A DNA stretch of 64,000 nucleotides from Eulemur rufifrons (GCF_041146395.1 NC_090989.1:221558843-221622842); one strand, 5' to 3'. Positions 38,387 through 51,604 are shown, numbered from the stretch's first letter. Made by a program: numbers and translations. Notes: generated by a model not told the origin, from the letters alone.

Positions 38387-39099
38387 TTATCTTTATTTTT
38401 ATTGTTTTTGTTCTATTACCTATGAGTGTTTCTGCACTTAGATGTGAAGCAAAGAAGAATAGGGACAAAGATGTCTTCTTAGCCTTTGGCATCCTTCAAT
38501 ATTTTCATCTTGAATAAATACTAGTTGTAATCTGCCAAATATTAATTACTGTTCTTTGAAGTAGACCTGGTACAGGGAATAAAGACAAATAGAGTTGATA
38601 ATTTTACACACACCGTGAAAAGAGAGCCATCAGGAAGAGATGAAATTCATAAAATGACATTCTGTTATACAGCAATTATAATTAGATCTCAACATGTAAA
38701 AAGCAAACAAAAACTGTTTCAACAGGACTCTCTGAACTTACAGTGGTAAAATTGGTTTAAGCTTACTTTTATCTTCTCATGGTCCTAAAGGAAAAGATAC
38801 ACATCCATTTGTACAATAGTGAATAAAAGCAAAGAAAATTCACGTATATGGTTGATGTTCCAGGATAAAATTTTGTTTACATGAAAAAACCTAGCAATTA
38901 TCTGTTAGTGCTGAAATACCTTTTGGAGTTGGGGGAGAATATGGGCTGCTACCTAATCTAAACCCAATGACTAATGATCACTTGCACCTTTTCCTGAATT
39001 TTTAGAGGGACAATCTTGTTTATTTGTAACTTTCTATATCCCATTTTACACAGGACAGGGCCATACATTCAGTAAGGAAGTGCAAAGTTCTAATAGACT

Positions 39100-39545
39100 C
39101 AGAATAAAGTTGTTTTTATATGGTGGTAGAAACTAGGAAGACAGTCAGACAAGGAGTAATCATCACTTCATTTACCAGTTGGAAAATATTTTAATTAGTA
39201 TAAGGCAAGAAATATACAATGTGTTGAGAATGTGAAGTCAAATGAGACAGAATCTCTGACTTAGAGGTACCTACAGTTTAGGTACATGTGATTAACATGC
39301 CTGTTAAATATAGTACAATGTGGGAAGACCAAAATGTAGATATGTACAAAGCACTGTAGGAGCTGGAGGGGTCATGGATCAATGGTTCCTGGGTAAGTTA
39401 AAGAGGACCTGACAAAGCACAGTGAATATTTGGTTTAGATCTAGAGAGATTTTCTATGTGTTGAACAAGACAAAGTTGGACCAAGCAGAGAGAATAGCTA
39501 GTGCAAAGCCACAGAGGTACAAAAGAAACTGGTGTGTGAAGAATC
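39100..39545 (-). mobile_element. L2 LINE fragment, minus strand
   Basis: Reversed L2 body text is seen: gaatgtgaagtcaaatgagacag ... tacctacagtttaggt, gcagagagaatagctagtgcaaagcc. A MIR 3' piece follows at about 39570-39680. Confidence 0.55.
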
Positions 39546-39564
39546 AGAAGAAATTGAGGCATAG

Positions 39565-39682
39565 AAGTTAGATGGAGCCCAGGTAGTTTGACTTCACAGG
39601 ATTGTGGTGAAGCTTAAATGAGAATGTGAGATGGTTAGCATAGTAGTACCTGGCATATAGCAAATATTCAAAGATGGTGGTC
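39565..39682 (+). repeat. MIR SINE 3' fragment, plus strand
   Basis: The text ggattgtggtgaagcttaaatgagaatgtgag ... gtacctggcatatagcaaatattc is the MIR 3' half. Confidence 0.6.
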
Positions 39683-39865
39683 ATTATCCTTTTTAAAAAC
39701 AAAAAACAAACAAACAAACAAAAAACACTATCACTCTTGAGCACATACCATTTCCAAAAACAACCATTTTCTTTTTTCATTTCTTTGTTGTCTTTGCACA
39801 TACTTTCTTACCTGGAATGGACAAACCCTATCTCCAAATCCTCAGTCACCTCTTTCTCTAGAAAA

Positions 39866-40082
39866 AAGTTGGCTAACTTTTTCTGCACAGGGCCAAAAGG
39901 TAACCATTTTAGGCTTTGAGAGCTATATGGTGTCTGTAACAAGTACTCAATGCTGCCATTGTGGCATGAAAGCAGGCATAGACAGTACTTAAAGGAATAA
40001 TTGTACTGTAATCCAATAAAACTTTAATTACAAAAACACATGTCAAGCTGGATTTGACCTGTAGGCATAGTTTGCCAAAGTT
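39866..40082. mobile_element. hAT-type non-autonomous DNA transposon, same family as at 15.6 kb
   Basis: Phrases ggctaactttttctgcacaggg, gtaatccaataaaactttaa and tttgacctgtaggcatagtttgcc match the 15,645-15,984 element. It is more decayed and lacks the AT-rich interior. Confidence 0.8.
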
Positions 40083-40129
40083 CTCTTGAAGCTCCCAGTC
40101 TGAGTTGGGTGTTCCTCTACGTCAGCCTT

Positions 40130-40312
40130 TACCCACTCATTTGCCTGTAACTGAGCACACTATACTCAGGAAATTATTCATGTCTCTCTTTTATAAGACT
40201 GAGAACTATGAGAACAGGGATTGTGTCTTGCCTTTTTCATCTCTTTATAACTTTTCCAAGGGTAGAAAAGGTTCATAAATGTTTCTTGAGTGAATGGATG
40301 AATTTCATTAAC
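40130..40312 (+). mobile_element. L2 LINE 3' end, plus strand
   Basis: The text actgagaactatgagaacagggattgtgtcttgcc ... ggttcataaatgtttcttgagtgaatgg is a typical L2 3' end. Confidence 0.75.
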
Positions 40313-40314
40313 AG

Positions 40315-41420
40315 GATGCTGTACACTGGCTCTGTGATTCAATTGCTTTTAAAAAATCTGGCCTAAACGGATAAGATTAGTATAAAGTTCAAATTGAGGC
40401 CAAGTGAACATGGATTATAGTTGGGAAAAGCATGGGCTCCCTGCCTCACAGATGCAAAATAGGTATATACTACTCCTTTGTGTTTGCTTTAAAATACTCA
40501 TTTTCCCTACCAAAGAGTATAACTTTCAGAGGTCATTGAAGTGAAACAAGTCAATATAAGCATTTCTTTTATTTTTTAGAAATGGGATGACTCAAGTGCA
40601 ATTTTAAACTTAGTGATATGGGAAAATATAATTTGGGAAAGGGATATTGATTAATTTTTGGAAACATCTATCAATAGACTTTTGAAATACACAGGACAAA
40701 TGCTATAGAACTTTGATATATCCATGACAAATACCTTAGTGTAGCTTCAACAAAGTTGAGTGGGGAGGAGGTTGAACATAAAGGTTACTAAAGCTCAAAG
40801 AAGATTTGATCTGGAGGAGACATCTGGCAAACCAGATGATAGAAAATGATCCAATTTAGATACCTCTTTTCCAATTTCAGATTATGTTGCTACTATACTT
40901 CTTTAATGTTGACTACTAGAGAAGTAAGATTTTGTAGCATCTTTTTATATTTTGTTCATTAAATTGTCTTAATGCATAAAAATGAATCAGATATCTAAAA
41001 TAGCTTCAAATTTCAAATGATTTTGGCAAAAGTAAGCCCTAAGTGCCAGGCTATGTAGGCTTGCATGCTGATTCTAATTTGTGATGACTAATTGATGACA
41101 TTTTGTTTGAATGTCCATTTCTTTCACCATTTCAACCTCAGTGGCTTAAAGTTGGCAGAAACACTTCTGATACATAAACCAACTTTACTAGTTATACACC
41201 AATCAATCATGTATGGGATGCCTTTTTAAAACTATCTTTCCCTAGTAACTCAGGAGAGTGATTTGAGGGAATAATATTAACTTTTGGACTTTCAATTTTT
41301 GCCTCTGCCTGAAAGTTGTTCAGCTGGATAAATGATTTATATTGAAAGAATTCCTCAATCATTAGTAGTTCATGGTCAGATTTGAGCATAGACTTAGGCA
41401 TCTGTGGCATCAGATTTCCT
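40315..41420. other. Unique intronic sequence, nothing recognised
   Basis: No repeat or exon is supported. The same applies to 42020-42895 (where 42540-42690, starting with a T-run then agtttattgaggaatggcaag, might be a small retroposed or LTR piece) and 43135-43635. Confidence 0.45.
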
Positions 41421-41424
41421 TTGA

Positions 41425-42015
41425 AATGGGAAGCAGGTGCTTTGCCTGCCTCTCCGTTCTAGTAACCACTATTCAGGCTCAACTCTTTCATGCCTCAGCC
41501 TCAGAGCTTATCTCCCATTCTCTAGTTACTCTCTTAACTAACTGCCATATGTATTTCATTTTATTAAAACACTGCTTTCAGAATACCATCATTTGTTTCA
41601 GAGCATGCAATGAATTTTTGTTGTTTATCTCATCAAGAGCAAACTCTTCAACTCTTCTTTTTAGACTTCTGAAATCTAGTTCCATCCTGTCTACCCAACC
41701 CTTGCTTTTTCTGTTTTAGCTAGTTTAAAACACTATTCCCAACAGATGGATTTATTTACTGCCCCCTAGGTCTGCTGACACCTTGTTCTCCATCTACGTG
41801 CCCTTTGTCCAATAGTCTGCTCAGATGAATCCTGGCCAACCTCTGAGATCCTCCAGTCCCCTGAATCCTCTACCTGCCTCAGTCTACCCTGATCTGGTCC
41901 TTTCCTCATCTTCCTTCCACCCCACGTGGGCTTGTTTCAGTTAAAGGGAGCCCTGAGTTCTTTGAAAACAGAGGCTACTGGCCACAGCATTGATTCTTAA
42001 TAAATGTGTGCTTGA
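41425..42015 (+). mobile_element. L2 LINE fragment, plus strand, with 3' end
   Basis: The body is C/T-rich (tttcatgcctcagcctcagag, ccctttgtccaatagtctgctcagatgaat). The 3' end reads aaaacagaggctactggccac ... attcttaataaatgtgtgcttgatt. The 115-codon ORF at 41372-41719 is derived from this LINE, not a host gene. Confidence 0.65.
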
Positions 42016-42899
42016 TTGTAATAACGAAAATGAAAATGTCTGTCTTTGAATGTATTTTTATAAAGTAATTTTTTCCCACATTATTAAAACTTCTGAATTC
42101 TGAAATGATTAGAATAAGAACTGGTAAAATGCATTACCTTATACTTAAACATAGAACCAAACTCTATTTTCTTTTGGCACAATATTAATATTTGGTAGTG
42201 AATTGTACTTCTTTACCAGTAATGGTAAACCATGACAGAGTCTTGGTTTTAAGTCTTAGCAATAAGTTCAAAAAATTTAGTTTTGAAAATGGAAAAAGTT
42301 AAAATTTAAAAATAAAAAAGAATAAAAAACATACTTTCTATTATTTTTCATCTCAATAGGAAATACATTGACCAAGATTTCTTTTATCTATCTTTATGCC
42401 ACTCTTTTGCCACCCCATTAAGGAGAGAACAGGGTTTCAACAATAAGAGAATTAAATAAGAACATAGGTAACAAAAATCTCTCTTCAGACCAACCTAGTG
42501 AATGTGAAAGTAAACTTTGTGTATAATTGCGTAATGTAAAGATATCTTTTTTTTTTCCCAAGGCAAGCATGAAACAAAGTTTATTGAGGAATGGCAAGAT
42601 AAGCTTACAGAGCAAGAGCAAGATATAGGTTTGCAGAGTAGGAGTGAGATACGTTTGCCACAGAACAATGAATGGGCCCCTTGTACAAAAAAGGCCTGTA
42701 AAAATATCTTGATTATGTTTTTATTAGAGCCACATGCTTAGAATTAGCTCCTGGAAGTATAGAAAACTCCCATTAACCATAATGTAAGCATCAGAAAATC
42801 CCCCAAATAGAATTATTTTTACATGATTCTGTAATGGTAGTTGATCTTCATGATAATAAACAAGAGGTACTGTGTAAGATTCTAACTTAGTGTTTCAAT

Positions 42900-43025
42900 A
42901 AATTTGAAAGGGACTTTAATGGTTATCCAAAACAACTCCCTTATTTTTCATCTGAGGAAACTGAGGATCAGAAAGGTTAAGTAACTTGATCAAGAACACT
43001 TAGGCTTGAGCTCAAGAGAACTATG
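42900..43025 (-). repeat. MIR SINE fragment, minus strand
   Basis: The text catctgaggaaactgaggatcagaaaggttaagtaacttgatc is the reversed MIR core. Confidence 0.75.
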
Positions 43026-43034
43026 TAGTTATTT

Positions 43035-43130
43035 CCACTTAGACTCTAAGCTTCATGAAACAGGGAGTTTGTGTGTTTTCTAATTTACTCTTAGTGCTTC
43101 AGACATTCTCTGGCATGTGCCAGCAGCAAC
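43035..43130 (+). mobile_element. L2 LINE 3' fragment, plus strand
   Basis: The text cttagactctaagcttcatgaaacagggag followed by tctggcatgtgccagcagc is a short L2 3' piece next to a MIR. Confidence 0.55.
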
Positions 43131-43639
43131 AAGGATAACCAACTGTGCGTATTTTCCCATTAAATAGTCTTCTAAGTTATGACTTTTGATGACTTCATTA
43201 TATTTCATCTTATGGTTATACTATCTTATTTTAAACGTTCTTCTAAATTTCATACCATTAGATTGTTGTCACATTTCTCCCTATAAATAACGCTGCTATG
43301 AAGAATTTTGAATACAAATCTTTCAGTTCATATTTTATTTTTTAAAAGATAAATAGTGTCGGTTTAGAATGGTTGAAGCAAAGAGTATGGCCAAAATTAT
43401 TCTATTTGAAGATAAATTATGGGTATGGTCCATGTTCTTGATAAATATTATTAATTTTGAGGTTTTCTTCTTAGTTTAATAGATAAAAAAGAGAATTTTA
43501 ATTTTAAAGTTTGCATTGCTCTTATTATTCATGAAATTGAGTATTTCTAAAATTTATGTATTATATCATTATTACTGTCAATTGCCAGTTTATAAACTGT
43601 GCCTTATATTTTATGAGGACTTTCCTTATATTTATCACT

Positions 43640-44475
43640 TCACATTTGTATAGTGATTTATAAATCCAAAACACACAACTCCTCATTTATTTATTGTAAC
43701 AACATTGTGGGAGAAATAGAATAATGTATGAACCCCATTTTATTTTATTTTATTTATTTATTTATTTATTTCATATTATTGTTATGGGGGATACAGAATT
43801 GCAGGTTACATATGTTGCCCATGTACCGCCCTTCCCCCCAAGTCAGAGCTCCAGGCGTGTCCGTTCCCCAGGTAGTGCGCGTTGCACCCATCATGTAGGT
43901 ATATGTCCCTCCCCCCCCACCCCCCCTTCCCGAGTCAGCACCTTCAAGTGTTACCATTCCCCAAAAGGTGCGCAATGCACTCATTGTGTAGGCATACCCC
44001 CATCCCCTCCCCCACCCCCCACCTCAGTCTGATATCCGATTGGTGTCGTTCCTAGATGTGTATTTAGGTGATGTTCAGGGAAACCAATTTTCTGGTGAGT
44101 ACATGTGATGCTTGTTTTTCCATTCTTGGGATACTTCACTTAATATAATGGGTTCCAACTCTCTCCAGGAGAACCATAGAGATGTCGTATCTTCATTATT
44201 CCTTATAGCTGAGTAATATTCCATGGTATACATATACCACAGCTTACTAATCCAATCATGTATTGATGGGCATTTGGGTTGTTTCCACATCTTTGCGATT
44301 GTGAATTGTGCTGCTATAAACATTCGGGTACATGTGTCTTTGTTACAGAATGACCTTTTTTCCTTTGGTGAACCCCATTTTATATATGAAGAGAAACTTT
44401 AAAAGTTATTACTTGCTCATGATAATGCGCTGACAAAGATGTAGCTAGAACCAGAACTGGGCTTTTTACTATTAT
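43640..44475 (-). repeat. MIR SINE interrupted by the L1 at 43.7-44.4 kb
   Basis: The left piece (about 43640-43743: atagtgatttataaatccaaa ... caacattgtgggag) and the right piece (about 44384-44475: tgaagagaaactttaaaag ... gtagctagaaccagaactggg) match the two halves of a minus-strand MIR, rejoined at the L1 target site. Confidence 0.6.
43744..44369 (-). mobile_element. 5'-truncated L1, lemur-type 3' end, with 14-bp target-site duplication
   Basis: The minus strand carries the last part of ORF2 (44075-44323, intact over about 80 codons, with the L1-typical YTMEYYSAIRNNED stretch), then the 3' UTR and an A-rich tail (43744-43772 as T/TTTA on plus). GAACCCCATTTTAT flanks it at 43730-43743 and 44370-44383. 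The G-rich 3' UTR module is present twice (about 43841-43930 and 43933-44025). It has landed inside an older MIR. Confidence 0.95.
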
Positions 44476-44479
44476 GTAA

Positions 44480-46350
44480 CACTGTCCTGGCCTAATAATG
44501 AGGAAGCATTTTTTCCCTCAACACTGCCCTGGTCTTAAAAAAAGAAATAAAAACAAACAAACAAAAGAACTTCTCAAAGGAGAGATCCTTGAACTTGTAA
44601 GATGAAGGAGAAACTAAAACTACATGAAAGTATCAAATACTGTATAATTAAACTGATGCAATGTGAAGCTTGTCATGGAGCAAACCAGGTTGATCAGCTT
44701 ATTAGCACTTCTGCCAGCCTCTGCCACAGGCTGGGGACTCAGTTCATGGTTGCTGAGTAAATAGATGGACACAGTCTAAACTGGATAAAGATGCTAGGAG
44801 AGAACATGTTATGGGTGAAAATCGAAAATATTTGAGTAAGAGTTTGGCTTGGGAAAGACTCCATTCCATTTATCAGGCAAGGTTCAGATCTACAGTTGAA
44901 AGCAATTTCTGTGAATTTAAAGAATCTCTAATGTGCATTCAATGAGGTTTGAATATATTCAGTATTCTGGAATATATAATGTAGACTCTCCATCTTTCTC
45001 TTTCTCAGTCGTTCTCTTTATGATGTAAAAATGAGAGTTCTGCATAAATGTATTGTAATATTAGACTCATAGTATTTTAGGTCACTGCATTTCAAATTGT
45101 ATAATCTCATCCAAAATTTTCATTTCAAGCTCCTCTAATTTAGGTGGTCAGAGGTTTAATGTCAGAGTTTAAATTCTTTGTCATTCCTTCTGCTTTGGAA
45201 AGAATGAATCCAAAGAGAGCCTTCTAGGGGGAGAAAAGGCCCCAAGTCTTCCCTGGTGAAGTCTGCATTATTTTATGTTTAATTCAACAAATACTTTATG
45301 TCACTGTGATGCTTTATATAATATTCAACAGACCTTAGGGTGTCAAGAATCACAGCTATTAAGATATGGTTCATAAGATTATCTGATTTCAAAAAGAAAT
45401 TCTATTCTTTAGGGTGAAAATGAAAAGCAAAGATTGAGAAGTGTGATTATACTTACAGGCCTTTTTTTTTTTTTTTAAAAAAAAATAGATATTACAATAG
45501 CATTAGAAAATACTTGCCTTATAAACAAAATCTATGTTCCCTGGCCAATACCTTCCAGATAAAGACTATACTGTTCTGGTTATAGAAAAAATATAATAGT
45601 ATCTGCAAAAATGATCCTTATCTAAATGGAGATGCATCTCATTGTTGGAGGGCCATGGTTTTATTATGATTATAAACTGTGCTATTTTTATTTAGAAATA
45701 CCTTATTGTACTACATTAATGTTGCTGAATTAATTCTCTGTTAGAAACACATTTTCTTTATTTGTGATATGAGACTTTATTTTTCCTGCTTCACAAATTA
45801 GCCTAGATAGATTGTAAATGGAAACATTGGCCAAAAAAAGAAAAAAGAAAAGCTTGTGCATGTTTTCTTTCAACAATATAAAGCTTATGTTTTTTTCTTA
45901 AAGAGGAATATTATTCCAAAGATTGACTTTAATTTTCTAGACTTGGTTCATGAGCAGACGCTTGCATGGTTGGGTTTCTCAAGTGTAAGAGTGTAATAGA
46001 TGACTCACATCTAAAGTTGTGTCCTTCTGATTTTAAAATATTCCCTTCCATAGTAATGAACCTATTGCTTAAAAATGAAAATTAAAGTAGAAGTTTCTGT
46101 AAGGCGTAATTACTTTATAGTTGTTTAAGACCAAACTGTGTCACATTCTGGACTCTAAAAAATTGTAAAATAAAAATGTGCTTTGATAATCATTACTGAT
46201 GTAATGTATAACACTGCATATCAAGAATTTTTTGAACACTTGTTCTGAAAAGCAAAGTTTTCTAACCTGAATATAGAAAATGTATATCTGCTAAATAACC
46301 TGTGATAATGTCTAAATATCACAAGCCAGAGCTGAAAACAATTTACAAAA
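44480..46350. other. Unique intronic sequence with a poly(T)/poly(A) junction
   Basis: A T15-A10-type run lies at 45462-45487. Nothing else is recognised. Confidence 0.5.
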
Positions 46351-46354
46351 TTGT

Positions 46355-46630
46355 TTCTGTCACCTGCCTGCTTGAATCCTTTTATAATCTTAGCAGCTGT
46401 TTCTCATTAGTTATGGAATTAAGACCAAATTTCCCAAGTTACTCTTCAAAGTGTTTCTTTCATTTTCATTAACTTTTCCTATTCTCATTTTTCTATTTTA
46501 GCTTTTCTAGGTGGTTTTCCTGAATATTTCCTTCACTTGATTTTTGTCTCCACTCCTACCCTTGTACATTCCCCAAATTCATACCCAATAGAAATTGTCC
46601 TCCTACTTTTAGATTGTCAACTTCTTTTTC
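46355..46630 (+). mobile_element. L2 LINE fragment, plus strand
   Basis: The text cctgcttgaatccttttataatctt ... gaattaagaccaaatttcccaag ... ttctaggtggttttcctgaat resembles L2 ORF-end text. It abuts the L1 at 46,638. Confidence 0.5.
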
Positions 46631-46637
46631 TAAATTG

Positions 46638-48018
46638 ATAAAAAAAAAATATTTTATATATTTATGGGGTACATATTTGTTACTACACATGTATAGAATA
46701 TGTGATGATAAGGTCAAGTTATGTGAGGTGTCCATCACCTTGAATATTTATCATTTCTATGTGTTGGGACCATTTTGAGTCCTCTATTCTAGCTACTTCT
46801 TTTGTATTTTTTTCTCTCAAGACCATTGAGTATATTCTAGATACTTTGAAATATACAATAGATAGTTGTTAATTTCAGTCAGCCTACTCTGCTATCAGAG
46901 ATTGGGGCTTCTTTGTTCTATTTAACTGTATGTTTATACCCATTAATCAACCTCTCTTTTTCCCTTCTCTTACCACACACCCTTCCCAGCCTCTGTTAAC
47001 CCTCATTCTATTCCCTATCTCTGTGAGATCAACTTTTTTTGCTCCCACATATGAGTGGATACATGTGGCACCTGTCTTTCTGCGACTGGATTATTTCACT
47101 AACATAATGAATGACCTTTAGTTCCACCCATGTTGCTGCAAATGACATGATTTCATTCTTTTTTATGGCCAAATAGTATTCTATTGTGTATTTATACCAC
47201 ATTTTCTTTATCCATTCATCTATCTGTGGACACATAGGTTGATTCCAAATCTTTGCTCTTGTGAGCAGTGCTGTGATAAACATGTAAGTATAGGCATCCC
47301 TTTGATAACGAGATTTCTTTTCCTTTAAATAAATAACGAATAGTGGGATTGCTGGATCCTATGGTAGTTCTATTTTTAGTTTTTTGAGGACTCTCCATAC
47401 TGTTTTCTGTAGTGCTTGTATGAATTTACATTCCAGGAGTGTGTAAGAATTCCCTTTTTTCTGCACCTTACCAGCATCTGCTATTTTTTGTCTTTCCAGT
47501 AATGGCCATTTTAACTGGGGTATGATGATATTTCATTATGGTTTTGATTTGCATTTCACTGATGCTTAGTGATGTTGAGCATTTTTTCATATACTTGTTG
47601 GCCATTTGTATGTCTTCTTTTGAGAAATGTCTATTCATGTTAGTTTACCTTTTAATGGAATTAATTCTTTTTTATTGTTATTTGAGTTCCTTGTATATTC
47701 TGGATATTAGTCCCTTGTTGGATGAATAGATTGCAAATATTTTCTCCCATTCAACATGTTGTCTCTTCACTCTGATTGTTTCCAGAGCCTTTTTGGTTTA
47801 ATATAATCTGGTTTGTTTGTTTTTATTATAGTTGTCTGTGCTTTTGAGGTCTTAGCCATGAAATACTTGCCTAGACTGATGTCTTGACATATTTTCTTTA
47901 TTTTTTTCCTAGTAGTTTTATAGTTTCAGGTCTTATTTTTTGTATACAGGGGAGAAATTGGTCCAATTTCATTCTTCTGCATATGGTTATCTAATTTTCC
48001 CAGCACTATTTATTGAAG
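46638..48018 (-). mobile_element. Old L1 fragment, minus strand (3' end plus part of ORF2)
   Basis: The poly(A) side is at 46638-46650, followed by tatttatggggtacatattt, the 3' UTR and decayed ORF2 text (tttgcatttcactgatgctt, gatattagtcccttgttgga, catttattgaaga-like end). It is about 1.4 kb, with frame breaks throughout; the short ORF at 47029-47283 is an L1 ORF2 relic. Confidence 0.9.
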
Positions 48019-48977
48019 ACAATGAACTTTAAAAATTTATTTCTGTAACTCTGTCTCTTTCACTAAAACTTGACCTTACTGATTAAAGAGGGGCATTTAG
48101 CCCTCCAGCTACACCTTTTCCAAAGCATGAAATTTTTTTTGTTTCTTCCTTTTGCTTCAAGCTTTTCTCTTCCTGACCTCTATCACCCTAACCCCCATAA
48201 TATTAACTTAAGACCTTTATTTCCAAATACGGTAAAATTTTTACTTGACTTTTCATTTACTTATTTTATGGGAAGCTACTGAAAGATAAACTTTAGATCA
48301 GTTTTAATTGCTATGAAGATTGCCCAGTACAGCACAGTTCATGAGCCTAGTATGTGCTTTTGATCATGATGATAAAGAATTAACTAAATGAGTTTTAAGA
48401 CCTGAGTCAACTTTTGATGTCTAATCATAATGTTGAATTAAGCTTTCAGTAATTTACTAACAGCAGAAAAATCAGAAAGGAAAATAGTTGATGATGTTTG
48501 ATCTTTTACTTTGGTACCAGTATTACCTGAATGTGATACCATTGCTGTCAGTTACACTAAATTAAAATGAACTATTCCACGGGCAGCTCAGCATGTGATT
48601 GTTTCTTTAAAAACAGCCCTTCTCCCTAGGACGTCTAAAGTTTTTGTAGTATCTGACCTTTTCCTACATAATCTATTCTGATTCATTCAGATAGTACTTA
48701 GAAATTCCTACATCATAGTATTTATAATTTTCCTAAATGATTTGAGAGTCCACAATTCCGTTGAGGAAGGCAAAGCATTTATATATGAAGCAGTTCCATC
48801 TTTATATAAGAAACTATATCATTAAGTACCCAATGGAGTTCAAGAGCTGGAAATACAGAGAAGGGATGCACTGAAGTGTGTGGGGGAGAGTTTCATTGAG
48901 AGGATCGATTTGAACTGGAGCCCTGCAGGAAAGAAGGAACGGCTGAGAAGAGCCCACTGGTAAAATCTCAGTGATGC

Positions 48978-49186
48978 CCGACAGAAGTGCTGTTGGCATT
49001 TTGGCAGCAACCTGCTTCATTATGAGGGATTGCTCTGGTAATTGTGGGATGTTTAGCCACCCTGGCCCTTGAGAACTAAATAATAGCAGTACCTCCTAGT
49101 TGCAGTGGCAATCAAAACACCCCACGCAGGTGCAAAACACTCGCTTGAAAGTTGTACTGCCCTTGGTTGAGAGCCACTGCTGGGAC
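48978..49186. mobile_element. MER20-like hAT element
   Basis: The reversed layout gcattttggcagcaacctg ... ctagttgcagtggcaatcaaaa ... cttggttgagagccactg resembles MER20. The right terminal repeat is recognisable; the left is decayed. Confidence 0.65.
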
Positions 49187-49977
49187 ATGCTGCCACTCCT
49201 ATGGACAGTCTCTTTTTGGCCTTCCCAGGCACAGAGTTTATGATACCAAGTAGCGGGAGGTGAAAGTTTACTTATTGCCATTGTAACATATTTTAGAAGA
49301 AGATGTAGATTTGAGTGCCTTTAGAGGACAGGTTGGACTTTTTCTCTTGAAGTTATTTCTAAATCTGAGTTTTTCAGTCAACCAGGAAAAATTTTATTGT
49401 GGATGAGAGGAAAAAAATCTGTGACGTAGGCAGATCATACATCATCAGAAAGGCTGGGATGTGTGAGGACAACACAGGCACCAAGAAAATGTAACTTACT
49501 CAAATTGGTGAGTCTCCAGAAAAATCAGAGAATGGTCCGTTTGTAGCTGACTGACACACCCATGCTGGGAAAAGAACTTCACATTTAATTTTGGAAGCTT
49601 GTAGTCTCCATGGATCTATATAAATTATACATAATTATAATACTATACAAATGCATGCTTATTTAAAAATTTTGGGAGGATACCATACATTTTTGGAAAA
49701 GAAACTAAAAATTATCTCACCAACAAGGGATATTTTTTCAAAATATGTTTTCTATAGTTGAAATCATACAATTTCATTTCCTGCTTTTTAAATTTAAAAT
49801 TATAAAAATATTTTAAATATACACTAATTCTTTATAAACATATTTATGATGCATCTATACTAGCATATTATTATAAATGGTTGAGTCAATTCTAGCATAT
49901 TCTTCATTTATCAGTTTTATGAAACTTCTCATGATAAATAAACCCTAATGAGTAATCATCCTTGATTTTCTTTTAGC

Positions 49978-50130
49978 AGTGGTTCCTAATCTCTTGAATT
50001 TCCACATGTTTGAGGATCCAAGGAAATCAATGGATCTTTTTTCAGAAAAAGGCATATATGCACACACACAAAAATTTTCATACCACCTGAAGACGATTTA
50101 TGGATCCGTTAAGGAAATACAGATCCTGAA
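49978..50130. mobile_element. Probable hAT-Charlie fragment
   Basis: The sequence cagtggttcctaatctctt followed by gaggatccaaggaaatcaatgg and ttcataccacctgaagacg resembles a decayed Charlie terminal region. It is tentative. Confidence 0.4.
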
Positions 50131-50814
50131 TTATGAATTCTTATTTTTCCAGCACAAATTTTGTTTCAAATATGGAAAAAGTCAGGGGAAGAATTAATCA
50201 TAGTTTTGGGATGTCTCAGTGGAACTTAATGATCTGTGTGTGCTGTGTTGTGTACTATTGCCAACTGTTCAGCACCCTGCGGCCATCTTTAGAGTTTGTT
50301 TATTCCAGGCCACTGTACCAGAACCTCTTTATTGATGGACTTGGCTGTGTGGGGTTGGAAGGGGCATGAAGAGTCTCTAGGTTATTAACTTGGGCAGAAC
50401 TGTGCGGTCTACATTTTCAGAGTCTAGAGACAAGTCCCTCCTTCTGCAGACACTGCTGGATTGATACACAACTGTGAGAAGTACCCAAAGATTTTCTTAG
50501 GTGATTTCCCACTTTTTTTTTTCAGGTGCGTTTATCTTTCTGTTTGGTATTCCATCCTCAAGTTAAGCTTTACTAAAGTCTCCCCTGCAAGCACACTTAA
50601 CTAGCACCTAACAGGCGTTCCCTTTTAATTTCTTGTCATCTATTACTTAATGACTTCTTGTCATTAATTACTATGTCATCTATTTTATTCTTTTCAACCT
50701 AGGCCAGGTATAGCTCTGGGACATGAGAATAGAAATAGATATTGTGTTCTCAATACATGGTGCATTTCATCTCATACTGTGATTCAAAATCTGTAGAAAT
50801 TTTTTGACAGAGCT

Positions 50815-51234
50815 GATTGCTCTCAGACTTCAATTCTATGCATCCTCTTGGCTGTTTTGTTGCTGTAGAAATCTCAACAGGTCTAAAAGTCAATTCTCTT
50901 TCCTCACTCTCTTGGCCTGAATCAATCTCTCCTTTTCTTCTGCATTATTCCAATCTCTCCAGACTCACAACTGCCCAGTCATCTTTGACATCTTCATCTC
51001 ACTGGCCCATTAGAACCATGGTATCCAAATCTTCCTAGCAAATAATTTTTTTCTTATTCATTCGTTCTTTTTAATTCCTATTTCTCCAGGCCAATAATAT
51101 GTCACTTAGATTTCTTATTTCCTTTCTATATTGTTTTCTATATTCTCACCAAATAACTTTCTAAAACATTACTTTGATATCATTACACATGTACTCTAAA
51201 ACGTTTAATGGTTTCTCCATTTCCTAGAGGGGAA
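50815..51234 (+). mobile_element. L2 LINE fragment, plus strand
   Basis: C/T-rich L2 body text is seen: cttggcctgaatcaatctctcc, catctttgacatcttcatctca, ctctaaaacgtttaatggtttctcc. The 73-codon ORF in it is an L2 relic. Confidence 0.55.
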
Positions 51235-51600
51235 AGTACTTTCAGTTGAATAATTATTCAACTAACATATCTTAAGTGCCACTTTCCATTCTGTATGGAG
51301 TATAAATGTTATTTAGATGTAGTCTCTCAAGAAACTCACAGTATAGTAGGAAAATTGAGATGCACATAGTTAACGATAGTGCTATATAGAAGGTGCTATA
51401 AGTCTTGAGAGACATAAAGTTCTGTTGAATTTGAGACAAGAGAGGGATGTTAATTCCTTCTGGCTGAATGGTATAGGGAAGGATTGTTGGAAGATATTAC
51501 TTTAAGGCCAGATCTCAAAGATGAGTAGGACATAGACAAGGGGAGAAATGGGCCAACGGGCTTTGAAAATGGAGAGGATAATCTGAACAAAGACCAATAC
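51235..51600 (-). mobile_element. L2 LINE fragment, minus strand
   Basis: The sequence ttcaactaacatatcttaagtgcc ... ctcaagaaactcacagtatagtagg ... gatagtgctatatagaaggtgctata reads as the reversed L2 3' region. It lies between two plus-strand L2 pieces. Confidence 0.6.
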
Positions 51601-51604
51601 TGAG

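Larger units (their letters stand above)
48020..50810. other. Mostly unique intronic sequence
   Basis: It includes the MER20-like and Charlie-like pieces listed separately. The locally GC-richer stretch 50200-50480 holds short ORFs without recognisable features. Confidence 0.45.

Noticed and set aside
41372..41719. 115-codon plus-strand ORF
   Set aside because: It lies mostly in an L2 fragment, and the hydrophobic composition comes from C/T-rich LINE text.
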